Below the pieces are notes generated by a model. It did not search any database, was not told where the DNA came from, and worked only from the letters and a program-made list of their open reading frames with translations. Shown here one piece after another: positions 1 through 6,374 of a DNA stretch of 12,129 bases (position 1 is its first letter; every line of letters begins with the position of its first letter). Location of the stretch: positions 1 through 12,129 of the forward strand of contig CALHQH010000005.1 in NCBI GenBank assembly GCA_938036625.1, written 5' to 3'. Source of the DNA: an uncultured Candidatus Saccharibacteria bacterium. Its GTDB lineage: Bacteria; Patescibacteriota; Saccharimonadia; Saccharimonadales; Saccharimonadaceae. Made by a program: the position numbers and the translations under genes.

Positions 1-61
1 ATACTTGGGAAGTATCGACCCTTATAGTGTTCCATCGGAGGGAGTGTGGGGAGGGGTGAGC
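1..61 (-). repeat. Structured intergenic element, copy A (one arm, cut by window edge)
   Basis: The first 19 bases are most of a hairpin (ATACTT, loop GGG, AAGTAT, then CGAC). It is followed by a conserved linker CCTTATAGTGTTCC, then CCATCGGAGGGAGTG and a G-rich end GGGGTGAGC finishing at 61. Read in reverse complement this matches the left arm of the full copy at 10959-11097: the 14-nt linker is identical and the loop is the same, but the hairpin stem has different bases that still pair. The rest of the element lies left of the window. It sits upstream of the tRNA-Asp promoter. Confidence 0.8.
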
Positions 62-101
62 CTAATACAAGACTAAGGTTGGACGATTCCTTACAAACCT
101 C

Positions 102-130
102 TTGCGATTTTTGGTAATTGCTGCTACTAT
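102..130 (+). promoter_or_regulatory. Promoter of tRNA-Asp
   Basis: A -35 box TTGCGA (102-107) and a -10 box TACTAT (125-130) are separated by 17 bp. The -10 is preceded by TGC (122-124), giving an extended -10. The predicted transcription start near 137 lies about 7 nt before the tRNA. Confidence 0.6.
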
Positions 131-143
131 TGATCTAGCCTAT

Positions 144-221
144 GCGCTCGTAGTGAAGATGGCCTATCACGTCTCCCTGTCACGGAGAAGATCGCCGGTT
201 CGAATCCGGTCGAGCGCGCCA
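144..221 (+). tRNA. tRNA-Asp (anticodon GTC)
   Basis: The sequence folds as a complete cloverleaf. The acceptor stem GCGCTCG (144-150) pairs perfectly with CGAGCGC (211-217). The D-stem is GTGA/TCAC. The anticodon stem TCTCC/GGAGA encloses loop CTGTCAC with anticodon GTC at 179-181. The T-arm is GCCGG-TTCGAAT-CCGGT (one G-U pair). Discriminator G218 and a genome-encoded CCA (219-221) follow. It reads GAC/GAU codons. It has its own promoter and a terminator 18 nt downstream, so it is a single-gene unit. A small ORF overlapping it (102-305) is not a gene. Confidence 0.96.
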
Positions 222-239
222 GTATTGGATACGATACAC

Positions 240-267
240 CCTCTTGCAACAGATCAAGAGGCTTTTT
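240..267 (+). terminator. Intrinsic terminator of tRNA-Asp
   Basis: Stem CCTCTTG (240-246) pairs with CAAGAGG (255-261) across an 8-nt loop, followed by C and a five-T run at 263-267. Confidence 0.8.
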
Positions 268-459
268 ATTTATATAATGCGAAAATGGTCGTCTTTCGTT
301 TGTAGTCCATCAATATGTAAACTAAGGCTATCTCTGATATGATGGCCAAGCGGATCAAGAATAAAGTCAATCCCCTCTCAGCGGGCTCGTTATACAACAA
401 CCGACTCCCCATAAGCACTACAAGTACTGTCGTTTACACACCACTCCACCTCTCTTACC

Positions 460-512
460 AAAAACTCCTAGCGGCGCTAGCTCCCCTATGATGGGAGCAC
501 TCACTAGGAGTT
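460..512 (-). terminator. Terminator of ndk with a nested hairpin
   Basis: An outer stem AACTCCTAG (463-471) pairs with CTAGGAGTT (504-512). Inside it, GCTCCC (480-485) pairs with GGGAGC (493-498). On the minus strand the structure ends in GGAGTTTTTGG, a U-run typical of intrinsic termination. It lies 41 nt past the ndk stop. A competing small hairpin CTAGC-GGC-GCTAG (468-480) would exclude the outer stem, so two alternative folds are possible. Confidence 0.7.
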
Positions 513-552
513 AGTAGCTTTATCAAAGCATAGATACGCAAGAAATCAACGC

Positions 553-1083
553 TTAGCGCGTAAACTTCTCATGCAACGCATGATACTCGTAGATTTCGTC
601 ATCTGAGAACCAGTGGTTGATCTCTTGTTCGGCTTCCTCGGGGTTGCCCGAAGCATGGATGAGGTTGGGCACACCCTTGTCTTCGTCGTTGGCATAGCCA
701 AAGCTCATGTGCGAGTAGTCGCCGCGGATCGTCCCCATCTCGGCAGCCATTGGCTCGGTGGGGCCCACCAGCTTGCGCACCAGCTTGACAGCCTCTACTC
801 CCTCAAACACCATAGCAATAACTGGCCCCTGCATCATAAAGTCCAGCGTCACCCCAAAGGCGTGCTTGCCACGGCGCGACACCATTTTGCCGATCTCCTC
901 GTAGTGGCGGTAGTAGTGATCGCGCGTTGGAGCAATCATCTTAACGGCCACAATCTTGAGGCCCACCCGCTCAAAACGGGTCAAAATCTCGCCCACAATC
1001 CCCCGCTGCACAGCGTCTGGCTTGAAGACGACCAAGGTCTTTTGCACATTATTATTGTTGGGCACCGCTGTTGTTTCGCTCAT
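553..1083 (-). CDS. ndk: Nucleoside diphosphate kinase
   Basis: This 176-aa protein transfers the gamma-phosphate of ATP to nucleoside diphosphates through a phospho-histidine, balancing cytosolic NTP and dNTP pools. Visible family motifs are FKPDA (20-24, with Lys21), VGPTEP (106-111), GTIRGDY (117-123) and the active-site segment NLIHASGN with His143. The family norm is about 140-150 aa. The extra length is a short disordered N-terminus (1-13), a longer loop around 66-80 and a longer segment before the active site (124-138). I chose the ATG at 1081-1083 because AAGGAG lies 4 nt upstream and homology begins at residue 13. The reading frame stays open upstream to 1170, but that extension has no ribosome site and would run through the promoter. 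It is transcribed alone, divergently from the recombinase gene. Confidence 0.95.
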   Translation of the reverse strand: MSETTAVPNNNNVQKTLVVFKPDAVQRGIVGEILTRFERVGLKIVAVKMIAPTRDHYYRHYEEIGKMVSRRGKHAFGVTLDFMMQGPVIAMVFEGVEAVKLVRKLVGPTEPMAAEMGTIRGDYSHMSFGYANDEDKGVPNLIHASGNPEEAEQEINHWFSDDEIYEYHALHEKFTR

Positions 1084-1111
1084 AAAGCTCCTTATCGTTA
1101 GGTTTGCTTGT

Positions 1112-1140
1112 ATTATAGCGTATTGTGAGTGATCGCGAAA
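1112..1140 (-). promoter_or_regulatory. Promoter of ndk
   Basis: A consensus -10 TATAAT is on the minus strand at 1117-1112. The best -35 at 17-bp spacing is TTTCGC (1140-1135), a weak match. The start would give a leader of about 20 nt containing AAGGAG. Confidence 0.55.
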
Positions 1141-1169
1141 ATGGAAGGTGCTAGAACTGTGGTGTATCA

Positions 1170-1278
1170 CATCGTAGCCTACTGGATCGAAAATGTTCCG
1201 GCCAGATTAGACGATAGAGTATACCCGCATACATTATTGCTGGCCTCCAGATATTTTCTTATCCAGTAGGCTACGATG
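1170..1278. repeat. 109-bp palindromic element with 18-bp perfect inverted ends
   Basis: The sequence 1170-1187 (CATCGTAGCCTACTGGAT) is the exact reverse complement of 1261-1278. Pairing continues inward with GAAAAT (1189-1194) against ATTTTC (1253-1258) and GGCCAG (1200-1205) against CTGGCC (1240-1245), leaving a 34-nt apical region. It lies between the divergent ndk and recombinase promoters. No target-site duplication is visible at its ends and no ORF is inside. It could be a MITE-like insertion, a long hairpin in an RNA, or a recombination or regulatory site. Confidence 0.85.
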
Positions 1279-1357
1279 CTAGCTAACAAAACAACCATAT
1301 AGTTAGATACGATAACCCTGCCGACACCTGATGCTCTACCTCTCTATCTATATATTG

Positions 1358-1366
1358 TGGTATACT
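1358..1366 (+). promoter_or_regulatory. Extended -10 promoter of the recombinase gene
   Basis: TGG (1358-1360) directly precedes TATACT (1361-1366), a TGn extended -10. No -35 box is recognisable. The predicted start near 1373 coincides with the ATG at 1374, predicting a leaderless mRNA. Confidence 0.55.
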
Positions 1367-1373
1367 ATGGCAA

Positions 1374-2315
1374 ATGGCACAGCACTATTATATGCAAGAT
1401 TTGATCATTGACTTCATCGAATATATGGAGGTGGAGCGTGGCCGATCGTCCAAGACAGCAGAGAACTACAAGCACTACCTCGAGCGCTTCGTTGAGTTTG
1501 CTGGTGCTGAGCTGACGGTCGATCAGATCACGCCCGAGTTGGTGCGGCGCTACCGCCTCTGGCTCAACCGCTACCAAAGCGTTTATGGCGAGGAGCTGGG
1601 CATGCTCACCCAGAGCTACCACCTCATCGCGCTGCGTGGCTTCCTCAATTACCTCTCTAAGCGAGATATCACCAGCCTCTCACCGAGCAAGATCGAGCTC
1701 CCCAAGACACACAAGCGGCAAGTCACGTTCCTCCATTATGACGAAGTAGAGCGGATGATTGATGCCGTACCAAGCGATGGCAAAGAAGCCAACTTGCGCG
1801 ACAAAGCCATCATCGAGCTGCTCTTCTCCAGTGGTCTGCGCGTCTCGGAGCTTGTCAATCTCAATCGCGACCACATCAACCTCAAGCGCCGCGAGTTCAT
1901 GGTGCGTGGTAAGGGCCAAAAAGACCGTCCGGTCTTCGTCAGTAGCCGTGCTGCCGAGCAGATCGAGACCTACCTCAGCGCCCGGCATGATTCGCTCGAC
2001 CCGCTCTTCATCAGCTATAGCCGCAACCACGGTGCCACAAACACCAGTGGCGACTTCCGCCGCCTCACGACGCGCAGCGTGCAATCGATGATTGGCAAAT
2101 ATGCCCGCCTCGCTGGCATCACCAAGCACGTCAGCCCTCACACTATGCGTCACAGCTTCGCGACCGACCTATTGATGAATGGTGCCGACCTACGCAGCGT
2201 CCAGAGCATGCTGGGCCACAGCAACATCAGCACTACACAGGTCTATACCCACGTCACCGACCAACACCTGCGCGACATCTTCGAGCAGTTTCATAGCGGG
2301 AGAGAACAGGGGTAG
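1374..2315 (+). CDS. Xer-family tyrosine site-specific recombinase
   Basis: This 313-aa protein has an N-terminal SAM-like DNA-binding domain (about 7-93, opening with the typical FIEYMEVERGRSSKTAENY pattern) and a C-terminal catalytic domain (about 118-300). All catalytic residues are present: Arg156 (SGLRVSEL), Lys180 (GKGQKDRPV), His256 and Arg259 (SPHTMRHSFAT), His282 (LGHSNISTTQ) and the nucleophile Tyr291 (VYTHV). Length and motifs fit XerC/XerD/XerA, which resolve chromosome dimers at dif. A phage or element integrase is less likely because there is no extra N-terminal arm-binding domain. The ATG at 1374 has no ribosome site but sits at the predicted transcription start. ATG 1392 is an alternative start, also without a ribosome site. 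A 109-bp palindrome lies 95 nt upstream. Confidence 0.93.
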   Translation: MAQHYYMQDLIIDFIEYMEVERGRSSKTAENYKHYLERFVEFAGAELTVDQITPELVRRYRLWLNRYQSVYGEELGMLTQSYHLIALRGFLNYLSKRDITSLSPSKIELPKTHKRQVTFLHYDEVERMIDAVPSDGKEANLRDKAIIELLFSSGLRVSELVNLNRDHINLKRREFMVRGKGQKDRPVFVSSRAAEQIETYLSARHDSLDPLFISYSRNHGATNTSGDFRRLTTRSVQSMIGKYARLAGITKHVSPHTMRHSFATDLLMNGADLRSVQSMLGHSNISTTQVYTHVTDQHLRDIFEQFHSGREQG

Positions 2316-2343
2316 GAACCCTAGAAAGGAAACTATAAATAAT

Positions 2344-2952
2344 ATGTCATCACCAAGTACCAATATCCAGCCTTCGCGAGCAACTGAGTACAGGGGCTCA
2401 GATGGTAGTGTAATCAGAATGCTTGACCACAAAGAAGCGATGAGAGTAATCCTCGCTTGGGCGGACCATGACTGGCCGATGACCAAACAACAGGCATTCG
2501 AGCTGCGAGATTCATTGGGGTGGCGTCTTGGCCCTGAAGGCAAAGGCTTTGTCAGCACAGTTCAAGTTGGTAGGGAGCGAGATGGATCCATTCTCTTCGA
2601 TGATAGAACGGAGTATTTTAGCTCTATAAGGATACCATTAACAACTAAGATTCCTAGTGAATTGGAGAAAGAATTTGCAGATAAGCTTGATGACCTATAT
2701 TCTGCGTGCGTGAAGTCTATGCAATCAAAATTTGGTAGAGGTAAGGACGATTCGGATGATACAATACTACACCATTCTTGGTACCTTCCTTCAAAGGCGT
2801 ATGTCTCCATAGGCAGGTTCATTGACAAGACAGTTTATGATAGTACAGACATCCGTTATACCGTAAGCGTCACAATAGAGTCTCCAGCAATGAAGGATAT
2901 AACCGACGCAGAAAACGCCTACTTCGAGTACTTTGGGCCGGACGCGCCGTAA
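2344..2952 (+). CDS. Hypothetical protein (202 aa), unrecognised
   Basis: I do not recognise this family. The protein is soluble-looking and mixed charged, with no signal peptide, membrane segment or coiled coil by eye. Its N-terminus (about 1-22) is polar and probably disordered. The rest contains a helix-like WADHDWPMTKQQAFELRDSLGW segment split by Trp residues and an acidic patch before HHSWYLPSKAY. The start ATG at 2344 has AAAGGA upstream at an unusually long distance (about 13 nt). The frame remains open further upstream, but there it overlaps the recombinase. It begins 28 nt after the recombinase stop and may be cotranscribed with it. Its codons are visibly more A/T-rich than those of the recombinase and pilin genes, a possible sign of separate origin. 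Confidence 0.75.
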   Translation: MSSPSTNIQPSRATEYRGSDGSVIRMLDHKEAMRVILAWADHDWPMTKQQAFELRDSLGWRLGPEGKGFVSTVQVGRERDGSILFDDRTEYFSSIRIPLTTKIPSELEKEFADKLDDLYSACVKSMQSKFGRGKDDSDDTILHHSWYLPSKAYVSIGRFIDKTVYDSTDIRYTVSVTIESPAMKDITDAENAYFEYFGPDAP

Positions 2953-2978
2953 ATAACATCCCCTTCTTATACATAAAT

Positions 2979-3010
2979 ATAGGTCGCTATTCTAAATAAT
3001 AGCGACCTAT
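2979..3010. terminator. Bidirectional terminator between convergent units
   Basis: A perfect 13-bp stem, ATAGGTCGCTATT (2979-2991) with AATAGCGACCTAT (2998-3010), has a 6-nt loop. It lies between the plus-strand orphan gene and the minus-strand minor pilin operon, which converge here. The flanks are A/T-rich but lack a long T-run on either side. Confidence 0.75.
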
Positions 3011-3029
3011 CTATTTCAGATTCTCATTC

Positions 3030-4190
3030 CTACGGATTACACGACGTGCCCAGTGGCCCAGCTTCGTCGTTGGTGACGTAGAAGTTTTTGCAGAGGCTGC
3101 CGGTGATGTCGACGCCTTGCTCCGGGAAGGTGAAGCTGCCATTGGTATTGAAGCCGACATTGACGCGGCTTTTGATGCGGCGGAAGATGGTGTCTGCCCG
3201 GCCGGTGGAGTCGATTTCGGGCTGGACGGTGTCGAACTTCGTTACGCTGCTTGCTCGTTTGAGCGAGATCTTGACTGCTGAGGCTTTGTACAGGCTGGTC
3301 ACGCGCAAGAACGCCACACGCGAGCCCGCTGGCACAGACTCACCGCCGGCCATCTGGAGGACGGCTTGGCAGGCGTAGCCACCACCGGTATAGCGCGCAT
3401 TGGAGCACGGCACGGCATTGACGGTCGTTTGGGCACCACTGTCGCTATTGGCACGCAGGCCAGGGCGCTGGATGGTGAGTGGGTTGGCATTGTCGGTGAT
3501 GATGCTGGGGCGCAAGAAGTTGGTCGACACCTGGGCGCTATCGAGCTCGCTCAGGCTCACACTTGTCTTGGTGGGCAAGACAGCCTGGGCCCGGATGAGA
3601 GCTGGCGCGTTGGGGCTCCACTGGTCTTTGCGCGGCAACGAGCGGAGATCACCAGAGGTTGGCGTCTCGATGGAGGCAACTTCGTTATCGCTGTTTTTTT
3701 TGCGCATCCACTCGATCTGCACACTATCAAAGGCATCTGCGCCAACCAGCGGAATAACGGTCGACTCCCCTTCCGCCAGGTCAAGCTTGACGTCCTCAGT
3801 CTTGGCCTCGATCTTGACGCAGGTGTAGGCTTGGTTGAGCGTGCTGCTGCCACTACTGGTCTTGATGGTCGTCTCACCACTGACGGACGACACCACACCG
3901 GCTGCTGCCACGGTGTTGCAACGCTGCTGCTCAATGGCGCGGCGAGCCCGCTCATTTCCCTTGAGCGCCGCACGGATGACGCGCTTGCCATCCTCTACCC
4001 CAGCAACCGCCGAGTCGTAGGCACTCTGCGAGAGGTCGTTGTTGCTGGCGCGCTGTTGCTCCTGCACCATCAGGCGGATGAAGCTCACTGTCACCACTGC
4101 AATTAACACAGTCGAGAACATCACCACAAAGAGCGACACCATGCCGGCCTGCCGCTGTTTGTTGCTCTGCTGTTGTATCCACCTCATCAT
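3030..4190 (-). CDS. PilX-like minor pilin, last gene of the operon
   Basis: This 386-aa protein is the largest of the four minor pilins. It has a basic, Gln-rich N-terminus (1-15), then a hydrophobic helix (about 17-43, beginning AGMVSLFVVMF) continuing into a polar helix, as in the PilX N-terminal family. The large C-terminal domain is Ser/Thr-rich and contains several Cys. It lacks Glu at position +5 after the probable Gly16 cleavage site, like PilX and GspK, which cap or prime the pilus tip rather than forming the shaft. It starts 1 nt after the upstream stop, with GGGG before tandem ATG codons. On the coding strand it contains a run of eight A (complement of 3694-3701), a possible slippage site. 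Pilus assignment is firm from context; the PilX label is by topology. Confidence 0.8.
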   Translation of the reverse strand: MMRWIQQQSNKQRQAGMVSLFVVMFSTVLIAVVTVSFIRLMVQEQQRASNNDLSQSAYDSAVAGVEDGKRVIRAALKGNERARRAIEQQRCNTVAAAGVVSSVSGETTIKTSSGSSTLNQAYTCVKIEAKTEDVKLDLAEGESTVIPLVGADAFDSVQIEWMRKKNSDNEVASIETPTSGDLRSLPRKDQWSPNAPALIRAQAVLPTKTSVSLSELDSAQVSTNFLRPSIITDNANPLTIQRPGLRANSDSGAQTTVNAVPCSNARYTGGGYACQAVLQMAGGESVPAGSRVAFLRVTSLYKASAVKISLKRASSVTKFDTVQPEIDSTGRADTIFRRIKSRVNVGFNTNGSFTFPEQGVDITGSLCKNFYVTNDEAGPLGTSCNP

Positions 4191-4191
4191 T

Positions 4192-4929
4192 CTACCCCTG
4201 TATCAATGTCTCAAAAATATTAATGGCGCAGAAGTTATAATTAGCACTGTCGTTCGTGGGTGGCTTGCAGGTCTGGTTGGCGGTGTTGATCGTATCTTGC
4301 TGGTTTGTCCCAATGACGAAGCGGAGGCGGTAGATGGTGTGCGTGCCCTCGGTCGATTCGATAACGGGATTGATCTGCAGATCGCGCAGCGCCAAATCCC
4401 CCTCGCGCGAGCCTAGCAGCTCCGTTGCTTTGCTAAGAAATACATCGGTCGAGTACGTGCCACGAGCCGTTGGGTTGCAATACTGTGCACCAGCATCAGC
4501 CACACGGGCGAGGACAATCATATCGCCGCGCACATCACCCTGGCGTGTGTCGTTTTGGTAGCGGATGGCACTGCCTTGCTGCAGCTTGGCAGCTGGGCTC
4601 CACACATACGACATCGTACCAAAGCATAGACGTCCCAGCCCACCGCCTTTGTCTGGCGACACATAGCGGATCCCATCTGCCGAGGCCAGAGCATCGCGCC
4701 GGAAGGAATCGGCTACATCGCGCCCCGCGAGGTTGATCGACTTGAGTGTCACTCCCTTTGTATACAGACCGATGATCTGCAGCGTGGAGGTCGTAATGGC
4801 AATAAGCAGCACTGAGAGGAAGCTCATCGCCAGCAGCAGCTCGATGAGGGTAAAGCCCGACTCTTTGCGGTGTACAGTCTGCCGCGGCTTCTCTCCCTGT
4901 GTTTTATCTCTGTTAGCGCGCCACATCAT
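4192..4929 (-). CDS. PilW-like minor pilin
   Basis: This 245-aa prepilin has a canonical type III signal, ESG|FTLIELLLAMSFLS: cleavage after Gly25, Phe at +1 and Glu30 at +5, then a hydrophobic helix to about residue 50. The mature domain has Cys residues around 97, 152, 226 and 238 that could form disulfides. PilD would cleave and N-methylate it in the inner membrane, and it would join the minor pilin complex that starts pilus assembly. The leader is long (25 aa). Both ATGs at its start (4929 and 4926) are possible, with AGG just upstream. It overlaps the preceding gene by 17 nt, indicating translational coupling. Minor pilin types are hard to separate by eye, so PilW rests on operon position and size. 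Confidence 0.85.
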   Translation of the reverse strand: MMWRANRDKTQGEKPRQTVHRKESGFTLIELLLAMSFLSVLLIAITTSTLQIIGLYTKGVTLKSINLAGRDVADSFRRDALASADGIRYVSPDKGGGLGRLCFGTMSYVWSPAAKLQQGSAIRYQNDTRQGDVRGDMIVLARVADAGAQYCNPTARGTYSTDVFLSKATELLGSREGDLALRDLQINPVIESTEGTHTIYRLRFVIGTNQQDTINTANQTCKPPTNDSANYNFCAINIFETLIQG

Positions 4930-5515
4930 ACAACCTCGTTACAGTGCCAATCGTCATTGGCTTATCACTCGCCACGGTGGGCCAGCAGGCAGAGACGTAC
5001 ACATCGTAGGCGAGGTTGGCATTGGCACCCTCCGCCTTGACAATCTGGACGAAGAGCCCCTGCGCCCGCGGATCATTGCCAAAGTCTACCTTACTGTAGG
5101 TTGTCGGTTCGGGCTGGTAGCTCGCATTGGTCGGCTCAAAGAGACGGATGACCTGCTTGCCCGAGGCAGCATCGGCCCGCGGCGCAACAAAGAATGCGCC
5201 GCGCCCCCGCAATGTATCTGGCGAAAGGCGGCAGTTGCTCTCAGCGAGCTCGCTCAGCGTAATGGGTGTGGTCGTGCCCACCTTGCCTTTGATGGTCTCC
5301 CACAGCTGCTGGTTGACCGCCTGCTGAGCAGTCCGAATCAGCAGCACCTGCGAGTCGATCTGCTGCCGCACCTGCGTTACCTCCAGCGAGCGCTGCGCCA
5401 GCGCCATGCCTTGGTTCATAATCATAAATGCCCCCACAATCACCATACTAAAGAGCACGAAGGCAAACATCACCTCAATGATCGTATCACCCCGCTCGTG
5501 GCGATGCCCTAGCAT
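4913..5515 (-). CDS. PilV-like minor pilin
   Basis: This 200-aa prepilin has a short basic leader MLGHRHERG, then DTIIEVMFAFVLFSMVIVGAF. Glu14 is at +5 after cleavage at Gly9, followed by a hydrophobic helix to about residue 32 and an amphipathic continuation (QRSLEVTQVRQQID). The oddity is Asp at +1, where prepilins normally have Phe, Met or Leu. Two Cys (about 93 and 178) could pair. It overlaps the upstream gene by 7 nt (ATGCTAG) and the downstream gene by 17 nt, so the set is translated as a coupled block. The type II secretion pseudopilin GspI is the alternative reading, but the neighbours and pilD fit a type IV pilus. Confidence 0.85.
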   Translation of the reverse strand: MLGHRHERGDTIIEVMFAFVLFSMVIVGAFMIMNQGMALAQRSLEVTQVRQQIDSQVLLIRTAQQAVNQQLWETIKGKVGTTTPITLSELAESNCRLSPDTLRGRGAFFVAPRADAASGKQVIRLFEPTNASYQPEPTTYSKVDFGNDPRAQGLFVQIVKAEGANANLAYDVYVSACWPTVASDKPMTIGTVTRLYDVAR

Positions 5516-6219
5516 TGGCCTATCCCTCCACCGATCAGCTTCACACTACTGGCCGAGCTGCCACCCCGGGCAATCACTGCCCCACTAATGCCAGTAAAGA
5601 CCAATCCATCGGGATCGATACAGAGGTTGGTGTCGCCTTTTTGGGCGTCATTATCAGGCGAGAGAACGGTCATAGGGTTGTCTGTGTTACCAATGTAGGT
5701 CTTGATGGCACCACTGGAGGGCGAGCGCACGATCAAATACGAGTGGCGTGCACCCTGCCGCAGCGCCGTCTCCCAGGCTAGTTCGTAGGTAGTTGTCTGG
5801 CTGGCGGTGTCCGACTGGACAAGCCCAGAGCGAGTCAGCGCCTCATAATCCGTTGCTGCAGCTGAGCCATCGCGCGTGGCATAAATCGTCCGCGCGATGA
5901 GGCTTCGGCCATCACGGCCAGTGGTAATGAACCGCCCAATGATGGTGCACTCGCTTGTGCCCGGCACCTGCGGGGTAATACTCTGGCTAATGCCGCTGGT
6001 GCTGCAGCCAAGGTTGCGGTCGTGATCATTCTGGACATTCACCACCCGGTCGTACTCCCCCTGGAAGAAGCTCACCAGCGAATGGGTGGCATCACGGTAG
6101 CGCTGCACATTGACCGTCGCGCCCACACCTACCATAATCCCGGCTGCCATTGCCCCACTCACCGCCAAAAACAGCATCATCTCAATAATGGTGAACCCTG
6201 GCTTCACTGGCATACTCAT
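5509..6219 (-). CDS. GspH/FimT-like minor pilin, first gene of the operon
   Basis: This 236-aa prepilin begins MSMPVKPG|FTIIEMMLFLAVSG: cleavage after Gly8, Phe +1 and Glu13 +5, with a hydrophobic helix to about residue 32. The large beta-rich C-terminal domain has several Cys, including one as the last residue. Start choice: the frame is open to 6318, but that extension would overlap a terminator. The extended -10 at 6229-6237 leaves only 9 nt before the ATG at 6219 and 15 nt before a second in-frame ATG at 6213. AGAGAGG is 2 nt from the first and 8 nt from the second, so 6213 (MPVKPG) is equally plausible. It opens the four-gene minor pilin operon. Confidence 0.85.
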   Translation of the reverse strand: MSMPVKPGFTIIEMMLFLAVSGAMAAGIMVGVGATVNVQRYRDATHSLVSFFQGEYDRVVNVQNDHDRNLGCSTSGISQSITPQVPGTSECTIIGRFITTGRDGRSLIARTIYATRDGSAAATDYEALTRSGLVQSDTASQTTTYELAWETALRQGARHSYLIVRSPSSGAIKTYIGNTDNPMTVLSPDNDAQKGDTNLCIDPDGLVFTGISGAVIARGGSSASSVKLIGGGIGQC

Positions 6220-6228
6220 AACCTCTCT

Positions 6229-6237
6229 AGTATAGCA
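6229..6237 (-). promoter_or_regulatory. Extended -10 promoter of the minor pilin operon
   Basis: On the minus strand TGC (6237-6235) precedes TATACT (6234-6229). The predicted start falls on the AGAGAGG just before the ATGs, giving a leader of only a few nucleotides. No clear -35 box is seen. Confidence 0.55.
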
Positions 6238-6314
6238 CAAGCAGCATTGGCAGCACAGGGCGATGAGGCGATTCTGGGGAGAGATAATACCTCTGCACGG
6301 CTTAGGTATAGAGC

Positions 6315-6347
6315 GCAAAAACCAGCCACTTCTGGGCTGGTCTTTGC
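6315..6347 (-). terminator. Intrinsic terminator of the 6375-7127 gene
   Basis: On the minus strand ACCAGCC (6341-6335) pairs with GGCTGGT (6327-6321), followed by TTTTTG. It separates the orphan gene from the pilin operon promoter. Confidence 0.75.
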
Positions 6348-6374
6348 TTGGCTCACTTCAAAGGGCTTTACTGC

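Larger units (their letters stand above)
222..552. other. Intergenic stretch between tRNA-Asp and ndk
   Basis: It holds two terminators (240-267 plus strand, 460-512 minus strand). In between, 268-459 shows no convincing ORF, tRNA or repeat by eye. Confidence 0.6.

Noticed and set aside
102..305. 67-codon ORF over tRNA-Asp
   Set aside because: It overlaps a certain tRNA and its terminator and has no ribosome site.
330..420. Second tRNA-like sequence (GGCCAAGCGG)
   Set aside because: No T-loop GTTCGA and no pairing acceptor stem could be found around it.
1170..1278. Integron attC site
   Set aside because: Size and palindromy would fit, but the conserved core sites (RYYYAAC/GTTRRRY) are absent and the adjacent recombinase looks like Xer, not IntI.
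3366..4106. 246-codon plus-strand ORF
   Set aside because: It is an antisense shadow of the PilX-like gene, with no promoter or ribosome site and no recognisable protein features.
4733..5512. 259-codon plus-strand ORF
   Set aside because: It lies opposite the PilV-like and PilW-like genes, which carry clear prepilin signals; the antisense frame is open only because of G/C-rich codons.
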